Shown: positions 17,870 through 26,055, counted from the first letter of the stretch. The stretch: 64,000 bases of DNA from Oligoflexia bacterium (GCA_016861345.1 BOLD01000006.1:141605-205604); one strand, 5' to 3'. The notes: generated by a model not told the origin, from the letters alone. Numbers and translations: made by a program.

Positions 17870-19173
17870 AGGGTTTGCCTTTCTTCGAGCTGACTTCTGC
17901 TTTTTTCATAGTACAGAAGTGCAAGTCCGATCAAGTTTCTTGTTCGTTCACAAAAGTTTTCATCGACTCGGTGTTTAGAGCCGGTTTTGTTCTCATGGAT
18001 ATACATACAGCCGCCACCACAAAGATAACGCGCCCAGCAGCTTCCGCAGTTGTTCAGTTCAACTAAGGGCTTTTCATAGGCCTTTAACTTCTCTGATGAC
18101 AGCGTGTCTTGTGTCCCAACAACCTCTTTGGATCGACCCACGACCCAGGGGCAGGTGTAGAGATTATTGCGAGCATCCATCATGAGGAAGCTCTTCCCAG
18201 CCCCGCAGTAGTTTTCGTTTCTTTGTTGAGAATCAAGCAGTTGAAAGTAGTGATCAAAAACTTTGATTTGTCGAAGGGCTTTTTCTTTGTCCTTCTTCCA
18301 AGCTAGATCGGCGACTTGAAAAAGTTGGTCTGTAAAGTCGCGGCTGACCTCTGCTCGAGTTTCAAGGTGATCATAAGTAAAATCAAACCAGTCAACACCA
18401 AGGCTCGAGTAAAACTTGTAAGCCGAAATCAAATCAGGATTTCGAGCTCCAAAAACACCTGAGATTCCAACGCTACCCAGCTCTGATTTTCGCGAGATAA
18501 GCTTTTGAATGCCGTTGAGAACAAGGTCTGTTGAGCCTCGTCCACTTTTTGTGGGGCGAAGTTGGTCATTGACCTCAGCCGGTCCATCCAAACTGATGGT
18601 CATATGTGCCTTCAGTTTGCACAGCAGATCGACATTTGAATCAGTCAGAAGGGTGCCGTTAGTCACTACAGTGAAGCTTAATCGAATTTGTTTTTGAGTT
18701 GCGATTTCCTGAGCGGACTCGGCAATCATATCAATAGCTTCAGGGTAGAGAAGGGGTTCTCCGCCAAGAAAAGTTATTTTAAAAGATTCACCAGCTGGAA
18801 CTTTTTCGAGCAGAAAACGAAGCTGAGGAATTGTTTTTTCAACACTGATTTTCTTAATAGGATCCCCGTAAGAGCCGTCACCGCCAGCAGCGCAGTACTT
18901 GCAGTGCAGGTTGCAGATTTGGGTGACATTCAAAGAGAGGCTGCGAAGATTTTTTCTCAATTGATCGGATTTGACAGAGGGGCTGATCTCTTGGCTCCAG
19001 CTCTTTAACTGTCTTTTGACATCTGAGTCTGAGGGGTTGTGAAGAGCCGAGAGAGCCTCTTCGGAAAGCCGGGCGACCTCGAGATTCTGAATGTGAAAAC
19101 CCACAGGAGCTTCGCCTGGTCGACTTAGCCCAACGATGTTTTCCATTTGTTGAATACCCAGGTTTGTGTCCAC
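17866..19173 (-). CDS. Radical SAM/SPASM peptide-modifying enzyme
   Basis: A 435-residue iron-sulphur enzyme. The radical SAM cluster motif is CNLHCKYC (Cys87, 91, 94), followed by AAGGDGSYG, reminiscent of enzymes that modify ribosomal peptides. The SAM-binding GGEPL comes next. The C-terminal SPASM domain is complete: NYCGAG, YTCPW, then CGSCWARYLCGGGC (CX2CX5CX3C) and a last Cys in ENFCERT, enough for two auxiliary clusters. About 80 residues precede the core and may bind the leader peptide. GTG start with GGAG five bases upstream. The partner substrate is probably the 65-residue peptide encoded directly downstream. Sulphatase-maturase function is unlikely because no sulphatase lies nearby. 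Confidence 0.9.
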   Translation of the reverse strand: MDTNLGIQQMENIVGLSRPGEAPVGFHIQNLEVARLSEEALSALHNPSDSDVKRQLKSWSQEISPSVKSDQLRKNLRSLSLNVTQICNLHCKYCAAGGDGSYGDPIKKISVEKTIPQLRFLLEKVPAGESFKITFLGGEPLLYPEAIDMIAESAQEIATQKQIRLSFTVVTNGTLLTDSNVDLLCKLKAHMTISLDGPAEVNDQLRPTKSGRGSTDLVLNGIQKLISRKSELGSVGISGVFGARNPDLISAYKFYSSLGVDWFDFTYDHLETRAEVSRDFTDQLFQVADLAWKKDKEKALRQIKVFDHYFQLLDSQQRNENYCGAGKSFLMMDARNNLYTCPWVVGRSKEVVGTQDTLSSEKLKAYEKPLVELNNCGSCWARYLCGGGCMYIHENKTGSKHRVDENFCERTRNLIGLALLYYEKSRSQLEERQTL

Positions 19174-19206
19174 TTTGACTCCGGCTCTTTGGCCCTCAGG
19201 CTTATC

Positions 19207-19222
19207 TGCAAATACATTGCCA
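19207..19222 (-). promoter_or_regulatory. Sigma-54 promoter of the radical SAM/peptide/two-component operon
   Basis: On the minus strand the sequence TGGCAATGTATTTGCA matches TGGCAC-N5-TTGCW, with GG and GC exactly ten bases apart. The predicted transcript starts near 19196, about 23 bases before the GTG of the radical SAM gene. The last gene of the operon encodes an NtrC-type activator, so autoregulation is plausible. Confidence 0.72.
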
Positions 19223-19270
19223 GTTGTGAAATTTGTGGATTGAAATTAATTTGAGTGATATTAAGCACTT

Positions 19271-19302
19271 AGAAATGAAAAGGCCCGCAGTTGCGGGCCT
19301 TT
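19271..19302 (-). terminator. Rho-independent terminator after the 704-residue protein gene
   Basis: AAAGGCCCGCA and TGCGGGCCTTT form a strong stem with a very short loop, and the minus strand continues TTTTCATTT. It lies about 20 bases after the stop codon and isolates that gene from the radical SAM operon. Confidence 0.88.
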
Positions 19303-19321
19303 GGATGGTAACAAAATGTAA

Positions 19322-21436
19322 CTACTTCACGCCTGCCGAAGAAGCCGACGGTGTTTGATCGCAGTTTTTGCAATCGAGCTGTCCGTTATTGCGCAGCTTA
19401 TAAATCTGGAACTCACCTTTTTCATCCAACTGTAGTCGCAGATCGAATGATCGATCATTGATGACAGCCTGGATGTACTGCATGGATTTATAAATATCAG
19501 AGATATCATTTTTTCCGTAAATGAAGGACACGCTACTGCCCTTTGCAGCACCAGCATTTAATCGGAAGTAGACGAGATCTTCGAGTTTTTCCGTTGGAAG
19601 AAGAGAGGTAATAAATCCAGGTCCGATGGCTTGGAATAGTAACTGTCGTCTGAGCTCAGAAAACCCATCAAGTCTTTCCTGATGAGACTCGGAGTGGAAA
19701 ATCCTGTTCAGCTTGTAGGTAATGTCCTGAATGTCTGCCTCATATTTATCATTAGTTGTGTTTGTTGGGTCGTGTTGAGTGTTGGCTGGAAGAGACAATT
19801 TATCTGGGTAGTTATCGACATAGTTTCTTAACTTGGTATAAAGAGTTGCAGCATCGTACTTTTGTAGTTCTTTAAATGCTTCGTGATGAAAGACAAAAGC
19901 TGTTCGAACATATCCGTTTGACTTCGTTGAACCTTCAGTTAATTTACCCCAGTCAATTGTGCTTGCAATAGTGGGGGCTGCCAATTCCAATTGGTCTTTG
20001 ATTGTGCGAACATCCGAAGTGCTGAGGTCCTTGTCTTGAATATCTTGAGTGAAAATAATGTCAGTGACGTTGGTTGGGCGCAGGCGATCAAGGTTAGATT
20101 CATCTCTGCTGGCGTTAAAGAGACCATTCATCGAATTGATGTTCTGATTTCCGTAAAGTCCAAAGACATAATCTTTTTTCTTAAGTGTTGTGGTTGTTAA
20201 TAGAATTTGGTCGGTGGCAACCTCATCTCGGTTGTAGGATCTCAAATTCGTATCAGAGTTGCTCGTTGTCAACTGAGCATCCCAGGCGTTCAGACACTCG
20301 CTCTTCAGAGAGAATGAGCCCAGCTCGGTGACTGTTTTTCCTTTAAAGATTCTGTCCACACCCACTTGATTTCGTGGTTTATGTTTGTCTTGAGTAAAGA
20401 CATGCTCAGCAGGTTGAACATATTTTAAGAGTTCTTCGCCAAGCTTCTGTTCGTTCTTTTGGAAGTTCAGATGTCTTTCAAAGTGAAGATGTTTGATTGT
20501 GGACATGATTTGGTTGTAGGCGAGCTGAGCGTCTTTATTATCCAGGTTAAAGACATAATCCACCATGAAGGTGTCTACAGGGAGCCTCTCGCCCAGAGTT
20601 GTGCTGGCACCCGCGGATACGGGATGACATTTGAGAAACTTTCCAAGAATCTTATCGCCTAAGCCTGATCCAACACTGAGTTTTTCCAGAGGAGAAATGG
20701 CAGCGCTGACAGACAACATGCCCTCAGTTCTGGTTGCGATCAGTCTGAGGCGAACATTGTTGCCCTTGAGTTTGTAAGTATCCACGATGAAACGAGTTCC
20801 GCGAGATACACTGGCGCCCAAATTTGCCTTAAAGTTGCCCGCAGCTTCTTCTGTGCCTTTTCCGATGGATCCGTCCGAATTGATTTCAATTCTGACGGCA
20901 TCACCAGTGTCCAGTTGTTCTGCGACATCTTGATGCTCCCAAGGAATTCTGTTGATGAAGTAAATCTTTGATTTCAATGCATCAGTCTTATTCTCAAAAA
21001 GCCGTGAGAAGGTGACCTGCATGCCAATGTTCATACCGAGGCCGACACCTTTTAAAGCGCTTGTTCCTAAGCCTGCTGAGAAAGAGTAAATATCAAATCG
21101 CTGATGAAGGTCTTTTACGAAGGCTGGTTCGACGAGATACCTATATCGGATGTCGCCACTTAAGCTAAAATACTTACCCATTGTCCAGGAATCTGAAAAT
21201 TTAGCGTCATATTTGATTTTAGCTTTTTGCCATTCCTTATACAAAGGATTGTTGGGCCCCGGAGATAGCAGATCTTCAACTTTTTTTGCAATAACAGAAG
21301 GCTTTTCTTGGTTTGCAGCCTGGTCAGGACCATTCTCTTGATTGGTAGTCTCAGCAGTTATTGCTGGGAGATTTTCTTGTGCCCAAGTTGGTCCGGTCAG
21401 TGCGCAAACTGTAATTAAAGAAAGAATGGATTTCAT
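19322..21436 (-). CDS. Large secreted protein of unknown function
   Basis: A 704-residue protein with a clear Sec signal peptide (KSILSLITVCALTGPTWA, cleaved after about residue 19) and an acidic Gln/Asn/Glu-rich stretch after it. I do not recognise the family. The body mixes beta-like segments (RYRYLVEPAFV, GLGMNIGMQVTFSRL) with longer helical ones, and there are few cysteines (CHP, SECLN and a CKNC pair near the end). No outer-membrane C-terminal signature. It is expressed from its own sigma-54 promoter and ends at a strong terminator. It is adjacent to the peptide/two-component operon, whose activator may control it. Confidence 0.8.
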   Translation of the reverse strand: MKSILSLITVCALTGPTWAQENLPAITAETTNQENGPDQAANQEKPSVIAKKVEDLLSPGPNNPLYKEWQKAKIKYDAKFSDSWTMGKYFSLSGDIRYRYLVEPAFVKDLHQRFDIYSFSAGLGTSALKGVGLGMNIGMQVTFSRLFENKTDALKSKIYFINRIPWEHQDVAEQLDTGDAVRIEINSDGSIGKGTEEAAGNFKANLGASVSRGTRFIVDTYKLKGNNVRLRLIATRTEGMLSVSAAISPLEKLSVGSGLGDKILGKFLKCHPVSAGASTTLGERLPVDTFMVDYVFNLDNKDAQLAYNQIMSTIKHLHFERHLNFQKNEQKLGEELLKYVQPAEHVFTQDKHKPRNQVGVDRIFKGKTVTELGSFSLKSECLNAWDAQLTTSNSDTNLRSYNRDEVATDQILLTTTTLKKKDYVFGLYGNQNINSMNGLFNASRDESNLDRLRPTNVTDIIFTQDIQDKDLSTSDVRTIKDQLELAAPTIASTIDWGKLTEGSTKSNGYVRTAFVFHHEAFKELQKYDAATLYTKLRNYVDNYPDKLSLPANTQHDPTNTTNDKYEADIQDITYKLNRIFHSESHQERLDGFSELRRQLLFQAIGPGFITSLLPTEKLEDLVYFRLNAGAAKGSSVSFIYGKNDISDIYKSMQYIQAVINDRSFDLRLQLDEKGEFQIYKLRNNGQLDCKNCDQTPSASSAGVK

Positions 21437-21476
21437 AATGTAACCTTTCTCAAAGAAATACCTCTACCTCAGTATG

Positions 21477-21492
21477 AGCAAGGCTTATGCCA
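21477..21492 (-). promoter_or_regulatory. Sigma-54 promoter of the 704-residue secreted protein gene
   Basis: The minus strand reads TGGCATAAGCCTTGCT, matching TGGCAC-N5-TTGCT with exactly ten bases between GG and GC. Predicted start near 21466, about 30 bases before the start codon. Two dyads lie 100-160 bases further upstream, where NtrC-type activators usually bind. Confidence 0.7.
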
Positions 21493-21566
21493 CGAATAAT
21501 TGGTGTGTACTCAATTGAAACAACAATTTTTAGAGTAAATCGACCATTAGTGACAGTCCCTGTTGA

Positions 21567-21589
21567 CACTGTCTAATGTTTAGACAGTG
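21567..21589. promoter_or_regulatory. Perfect dyad, possible activator (enhancer) site
   Basis: Ten-base arms CACTGTCTAA and TTAGACAGTG surround three bases. The dyad lies about 100-123 bases upstream of the predicted sigma-54 start site on the minus strand, a typical distance for an NtrC-family binding site. No T-tract follows, so a terminator is unlikely. Confidence 0.5.
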
Positions 21590-21610
21590 AACTTTGGACA
21601 TAGGTGGGGC

Positions 21611-21627
21611 AAATTCGGTGCGAATTT
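21611..21627. promoter_or_regulatory. Second perfect dyad in the same gap
   Basis: Seven-base arms AAATTCG and CGAATTT with a GTG centre. It sits about 145-160 bases upstream of the same sigma-54 start and about 95 bases before the metallo-hydrolase start on the other strand, so it could serve either gene. It is different in sequence from the first dyad. Confidence 0.35.
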
Positions 21628-21722
21628 ACCTTTGCTAAGACTCGACTTTGAAAGAGCAAGACCTTCAGTCTGAAGATGATTTTTCTTTGCCAGATGCAAT
21701 GCGATGATTCATCCTTTTAGTT

Positions 21723-22712
21723 ATGTCTATGCATATTAAGTATTGGGGAGTACGAGGTTCATTACCATCGTCACCGCCACCGGAAGTGTGGGTGGCGGAC
21801 TTTGAGCATTTGATGCATGGATTTTTTCGGTCTGGCTATTCGTCTGCCTCGCAAATTAAAGAATATTTGAGCCATTTATCTGTACCCCAAGTGGGGGGAT
21901 TTGGGACTGCAACGACTTGTGTTGAGGTGCAAACTGCTAATGGCCATTTAATTATTGACGGAGGCAGCGGGCTTCGTAGTCTTGGTGAAAAAATGATGAG
22001 GGGAGCGGCTGGGAAGGGAAAAGCGAATATTCATATTTTTCTGACCCACTTTCATTGGGATCATCTCATTGGGTTGCCGTTCTTTGTGCCTCATTTTATT
22101 CGCGGAAATCGCATTAATTATTACGCTGTTCAACCCGAGCTGGAAACATTGGTTCGTGGTAAGTTTAGAAGGCCTTATTTTCCAGTCGCCTTTGAATCTC
22201 TTGCCGCAGATATTCGGTTTTACAATTTAGAGCCCCGCAAACCACTTAAAGTAGATGACATGACCATCACTCCTTACCAGCTTGATCATCCAGATCCCTG
22301 TTGGGGTTTTAAGATTGAATCAGGTGGCAAGGCCTATGCCCACTGCGTGGACACTGAGGGTACACGCAGCTCTCGAGAGGCTTTGGGGCCAGATCTGCCT
22401 TTATATCAGGGAATTGATTTGATGTATTTTGATGCTCAGTACACCCTGCCAGAACTAGCAGAGAAGGCGAACTGGGGCCATAGTGCAGCTCAAATTGGAT
22501 TAGACATCGCCTTTCGAGAGAATATCGGGCATGTGATATTTGCTCACCATGATCCAGGGGCGAACACAAATCAAATTTATGAGCTTAAAAAACAAACGCG
22601 AGAGTATTATGATTGGAAAGTGAAATCGGCAGAGACCAATCATGTTCATCTTCCACCGGTGAAATGGAGATATGCTCACGAAGGGCTCGAGATTGATTTG
22701 GCGAAACTATAG
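21723..22712 (+). CDS. MBL-fold metallo-hydrolase
   Basis: A 329-residue enzyme of the metallo-beta-lactamase superfamily, most like the RNase Z/phosphodiesterase-like branch that starts with WGVRGSLP. The metal motif is HFHWDH (109-114). Further ligands are likely in the LDHPDPCWGF region, in YFDAQYT and in the C-terminal FAHHDPG. It has no signal peptide, so it should act in the cytoplasm. The substrate cannot be told; cyclic nucleotides or phosphodiesters are the usual guess for this branch. No ribosome site is obvious before either ATG. It converges on the penicillin-binding protein gene with a six-base overlap. Confidence 0.85.
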   Translation: MSMHIKYWGVRGSLPSSPPPEVWVADFEHLMHGFFRSGYSSASQIKEYLSHLSVPQVGGFGTATTCVEVQTANGHLIIDGGSGLRSLGEKMMRGAAGKGKANIHIFLTHFHWDHLIGLPFFVPHFIRGNRINYYAVQPELETLVRGKFRRPYFPVAFESLAADIRFYNLEPRKPLKVDDMTITPYQLDHPDPCWGFKIESGGKAYAHCVDTEGTRSSREALGPDLPLYQGIDLMYFDAQYTLPELAEKANWGHSAAQIGLDIAFRENIGHVIFAHHDPGANTNQIYELKKQTREYYDWKVKSAETNHVHLPPVKWRYAHEGLEIDLAKL

Positions 22713-24992
22713 TTCAGGTTGTGTTCCGGGAGAATAAATCAATTCTAAATTTTTGGCTTCCTCGTCGTTCTCGTTGCGGACTTGATATTTTTTTGTGCTT
22801 GCAGGCCATTCAAAATCTTGTTCAGGAAAGATCACCGCATATTTTTTCATGAATTCAATCCAGATGGGGAGTGCCCCGCTGGCACCAGTCAGGCCATGAG
22901 AGGTATTGTCATCATATCCAACCCAAGACACGGTTGTGAGATTCGGAGTAAAACCAGCGAACCATGAGTCTCGACTATCTGATGTTGTCCCGGTCTTTCC
23001 GGCGGCAGGATAGGTGAACCCTTGCTGAATCACAGATTTGGCTGTTCCACTGAGAATTGTCTGCTTCATCATAGAGACAAGCGAGGCTGTTGGCTCTGGC
23101 TCTAAAGCTTGAACTTCAGAGACCTCGTGTTGATAGAGAATTCGCTCACTGTGATTAAGAACGTACCGAACTGCAGTCACCTCGTGGTAATGACCAAGGT
23201 TGGCGAGAACAAGGTATGACTGTAGTACTTCAAGGGGGTAAAGTTCAAAGGCCCCCAAGGTTAGAGAGGGTACTTTTTCAAGGCGGCTTGAGACACCTGC
23301 AAGTTGAGCAGTTTTAATGACCTGATCAAGTCCAACTTCAAGTCCAAGCGAGGCTGTGGCACAGTTCAAACTATTTTTCAATGCAAAATAAAGTGGTACT
23401 GGCCCGTAATATTTTTTTCCATAATTTTCAGGCGACCATTTTTGTTTATCATATTCAATGGTGAATCTTGAATCTTGAACTATCGACGTGGGGGTCCACA
23501 TTTTTCCTGCGTTTGTTGATCTCAGTGCTGCCAAGAAGACAAAGGGCTTCATGATGGATCCCACTTGCCGGTGACTGTCTATGGCGCGGTTATATTGGGT
23601 CATCCGGTAGCTGCGCCCACCAACAAGGGCTCTAATTTCCCCTGTGTGGTTATCTGCAGAAATAAGTAGGCCTTCAAGTGGTTTACCAGCCTGTTTGATT
23701 CCTATTATTTTTTTATTCTCAGTTTCTAATTGTTGAATTTTATTTTGTACAGCTGATTGAGCATGTGCCTGGGCAGTGAGATCAAGTGTCGTAAAGACCT
23801 TGCGTCCGTTATAATCAACACCAATTCTTTCAAGCTGCTTTTGAACGGCATCCAAAAAGTAGGGGGCTGTTTCAGAAACAGAATGGCGCCTTGGTGTAGG
23901 AAGGACTTTGGATTGCAGTGTTTGAACTTCAGGGGTGCTTAAAAACTGATGTTCCCCCATTTTATCAAGAACGAGATTTCTTCTTTTTCGTGCATTTTCA
24001 GGGTGTCGAAAGGGGTCATACAGTCCGGGGCTATTCAATACGGCGGCGAGAAGGGCGCACTGATCAGGCTCGAGATCTTGTATTTGGCGATCAAAAAAAT
24101 GTTGTGCTCCAGCGGGGAATCCACGGATTTGAAAGGGCCCATTTTGTCCAAGATAAACGATATTAAGATAGGTTTCGAGAATTTCATCTTTGCCAGCGTG
24201 TGATTCAAGAATCAAAGACATGAAAAATTCGGTGATTTTTCTTTTCAGAGTTTTATCTGAATTAAGGAAATAATTTTTGACGAGTTGTTGTGTGATCGTG
24301 CTACCGCCTTGGGCGATTCGCCCGCCGGTTAAATTTTTGATGGCCGCACGTAGAATTCCCGTGTAGCTGATTCCTGAGTGCTCAAGAAAATGAGCATCTT
24401 CAATAGCCAAAACTCCATTTAGGCAAGAGGTGGGGATTTGCCCCAGCGGTGTGTATTTTTGCTGGATTGGTTCTTTGCCCAGATACTGAGCGATCAGTTC
24501 AGGTTCAAGGTAGCCATATTGAGTAAGTGTAGGCCTTTTGCCATGAAATACTTTTTTGAGTTGAGCGTTGGCACCAAAAACAAAATACTGGTTCTCAAGA
24601 TGAACAAGTTGGGGATCAGAGGATTCCTTGCTTTGAAAAACGACACAGGTTTCATCTGCTTCGACCTCTGCCAGATGTGGTCGACAGGATTCGGCCGAGC
24701 CAATCCAATACTCTTGTGGGCGAATTTTTTCGAAAGAGTCTTTCGAGCGATAACCCCTTCGGTTTAGCTCATCTTTAAAGTTGGAAAGTGAAACATTCAT
24801 TCCGGCAAAGTATACTTTTGGAGCTGTATAATACTCTGTAGGTGGCAGAAATTTCTTAGTCTTTAAATTTTCCACAATCGTTGAATTTAATTGGTAGACC
24901 CAGAGACTCAGCAAAATGATGATGAGCGTCGATCCCGCAAGGAGAACAAGAAGAACTTTCTTTAGCGCTTTCATTTTGGATTGAGATGGCAT
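22707..24992 (-). CDS. mrcB: Bifunctional class A penicillin-binding protein (PBP1b-like)
   Basis: A 761-residue peptidoglycan synthase anchored by one helix (about 10-32). Glycosyltransferase motifs: EDAHFLEHSGI, GGSTITQQLVKNYFL, and RKITEFFMSLILE. Transpeptidase motifs: SxxK in GSIMKPFVF, SxN as KNSLNCA, and KTG as AAGKTGTTSDSRDSWFAG. The stretch between the helix and the glycosyltransferase (YTAPKVYFAG, then a small domain) matches the PBP1b arrangement with a UB2H-like region. Its outer-membrane activator is not encoded here. A promoter prediction would place transcription start almost at the first ATG; a second ATG six codons inside is an alternative. Confidence 0.93.
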   Translation of the reverse strand: MPSQSKMKALKKVLLVLLAGSTLIIILLSLWVYQLNSTIVENLKTKKFLPPTEYYTAPKVYFAGMNVSLSNFKDELNRRGYRSKDSFEKIRPQEYWIGSAESCRPHLAEVEADETCVVFQSKESSDPQLVHLENQYFVFGANAQLKKVFHGKRPTLTQYGYLEPELIAQYLGKEPIQQKYTPLGQIPTSCLNGVLAIEDAHFLEHSGISYTGILRAAIKNLTGGRIAQGGSTITQQLVKNYFLNSDKTLKRKITEFFMSLILESHAGKDEILETYLNIVYLGQNGPFQIRGFPAGAQHFFDRQIQDLEPDQCALLAAVLNSPGLYDPFRHPENARKRRNLVLDKMGEHQFLSTPEVQTLQSKVLPTPRRHSVSETAPYFLDAVQKQLERIGVDYNGRKVFTTLDLTAQAHAQSAVQNKIQQLETENKKIIGIKQAGKPLEGLLISADNHTGEIRALVGGRSYRMTQYNRAIDSHRQVGSIMKPFVFLAALRSTNAGKMWTPTSIVQDSRFTIEYDKQKWSPENYGKKYYGPVPLYFALKNSLNCATASLGLEVGLDQVIKTAQLAGVSSRLEKVPSLTLGAFELYPLEVLQSYLVLANLGHYHEVTAVRYVLNHSERILYQHEVSEVQALEPEPTASLVSMMKQTILSGTAKSVIQQGFTYPAAGKTGTTSDSRDSWFAGFTPNLTTVSWVGYDDNTSHGLTGASGALPIWIEFMKKYAVIFPEQDFEWPASTKKYQVRNENDEEAKNLELIYSPGTQPEL

Positions 24993-24995
24993 AGC

Positions 24996-25027
24996 TTGAC
25001 ATTAGATCGCAGAGCTTCAATAGTCAA
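24996..25027. promoter_or_regulatory. Two face-to-face sigma-70-like promoters
   Basis: In the 49-base gap between divergent genes, the plus strand carries TTGACA-N17-AATAGT and the minus strand TTGACT-N17-TAATGT, almost completely overlapping. The plus-strand promoter would serve the DUF507 operon (transcript start near 25031), the minus-strand one the penicillin-binding protein (near 24992). Their -10 matches are moderate. Confidence 0.42.
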
Positions 25028-25041
25028 AGCAAGGAAACAAT

Positions 25042-25320
25042 ATGAGATTAACCACTTTGCAAATGACCTCGATTGTTCAAAAAGTTTTCGATAGCTTGAA
25101 AAAGAGTAATGTTATTATTTTTAAAGAGGACGAGAAGAAAGTATTCGCTCGAGCTCTTAAAGCTATTCAAGACGATTACCAAAAAGAACTTGATCTCGAA
25201 AAAGAAGTGGTCAAGATGCTGGACGATCTTGAACGACAAAATCCAGGGTCCTTTCAGCGGCACAAGATGTATCAGCTGCTCAAACCTAAGTTGGCTAAAG
25301 AAAAGAAGGTGATTTTATGA
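25042..25320 (+). CDS. DUF507-family protein, first of a pair
   Basis: A 92-residue protein rich in Lys and Glu, mainly helical, without a signal peptide. The pattern (MRLTTLQMTSIVQKVFDSL, then FKEDEKKVFARAL) fits DUF507, a family of unknown function found in several deep-branching and delta-type bacteria. AAGGAAAC lies before the ATG. It overlaps the next gene, also DUF507-like, by four bases. The two may be halves of what is a single longer protein elsewhere. Confidence 0.72.
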   Translation: MRLTTLQMTSIVQKVFDSLKKSNVIIFKEDEKKVFARALKAIQDDYQKELDLEKEVVKMLDDLERQNPGSFQRHKMYQLLKPKLAKEKKVIL

Positions 25321-25592
25321 TTCTCTCTGAAGATCGCCAAACACACTGGGCCCATCTGATCGTTGACTCGATTTGGAATGATGACTTGGTGGACTATACG
25401 GACGAAGATCAGGCAATTCGTCTTGCAAAGAAGGCTGTGGTTGAGTTTGTAAAAGAAGATATTGAGATTGATCAGAAAGCTCGAGAAAAGGTGGCCTCAC
25501 TCAAGCGAAATGTTGTCGAAGGTTCACCGGAATGGGATATCCTTTACAAAAAATATTATGAAGAGGAGAGGAACCGTCGTGGCAAAGGCTAA
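25317..25592 (+). CDS. DUF507-family protein, second of a pair
   Basis: A 91-residue protein. HWAHLIVDSIWNDDLVDYTDEDQAIRLA resembles the best conserved stretch of DUF507. It is acidic in the first half and basic at the C-terminus (NRRGKG). Start overlaps the previous stop (ATGA), so the pair is probably made together and could form a complex. The 3' end overlaps the start of the GroES-like gene by 14 bases. No function can be assigned. Confidence 0.75.
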   Translation: MILSEDRQTHWAHLIVDSIWNDDLVDYTDEDQAIRLAKKAVVEFVKEDIEIDQKAREKVASLKRNVVEGSPEWDILYKKYYEEERNRRGKG

Positions 25593-26055
25593 GAAGAAGG
25601 TAGTAAAGTCAAAAAAAGTAGTGCGCAAATTATCGTCTTCAAGGACGTCCCTAAAGCTAAAAAAGTCCACACGCATCAAAGCTAAAATAAAGCCGTCGAT
25701 AAAATCAAAGACAAAGACAAAGACAAAGACAAAGATCAGGTCAACGACTTTGGATTTATCCGCCATTATTTCTCCTTTAGACAATCGAATTATTGTCCAG
25801 CTGGAGACTGGGGAGAGAATCTCACCCGGTGGAATTATTCTCCCTGATACCTCTGAAATGAGTGGAAATCAAAAGGGCATTGTTGTGGCTGTCGGGCGTG
25901 GGCGCAGAGATTCCAAGGGAAAAATTCATCCATTAGATGTTCAAATTGGTGACAAGGTGATGATGTCGGAACACGCGGGCGACTCAATTGAGATTCTTGG
26001 GCAAAAAGTCAGAATTTTAAGAGAGACAGATGTTCTTGGCGTTGTTCAAAGCTAA
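25579..26055 (+). CDS. GroES-like co-chaperonin with a basic N-terminal tail
   Basis: About 158 residues. The last 95 or so form a GroES domain: SPLDNRIIVQLE, the mobile loop RISPGGIILPDTSEMSGN that binds GroEL, IVVAVGRGRR and VMMSEHAG. Before it lies a tail of about 60 residues almost wholly Lys, Arg, Ser and Thr, including a KTKTKTKTK run. I take the GTG with AGGAGAGGA six bases upstream as the start; the longest frame starts earlier inside the DUF507 gene and has no ribosome site. Normal GroES is about 95 residues and sits next to groEL, which is absent here, so this is probably a second, specialised co-chaperonin. The tail might bind nucleic acid or membranes. Confidence 0.85.
   Translation: MAKAKKKVVKSKKVVRKLSSSRTSLKLKKSTRIKAKIKPSIKSKTKTKTKTKIRSTTLDLSAIISPLDNRIIVQLETGERISPGGIILPDTSEMSGNQKGIVVAVGRGRRDSKGKIHPLDVQIGDKVMMSEHAGDSIEILGQKVRILRETDVLGVVQS
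25705..25735 (+). repeat. Hexanucleotide tandem repeat in the GroES-like gene
   Basis: Five consecutive copies of CAAAGA, coding for the alternating Lys-Thr run of the basic tail. Six-base units keep the frame whatever the copy number, so slippage would change tail length without breaking the gene. Confidence 0.8.

Noticed and set aside
21605..21624. GG-N10-GC (GGGGCAAATTCGGTGC) before the metallo-hydrolase gene
   Set aside because: Spacing fits sigma-54, but the flanking bases (GGGCAA and GTGC) are poor, the gene starts about 90 bases further on, and the site coincides with a dyad.
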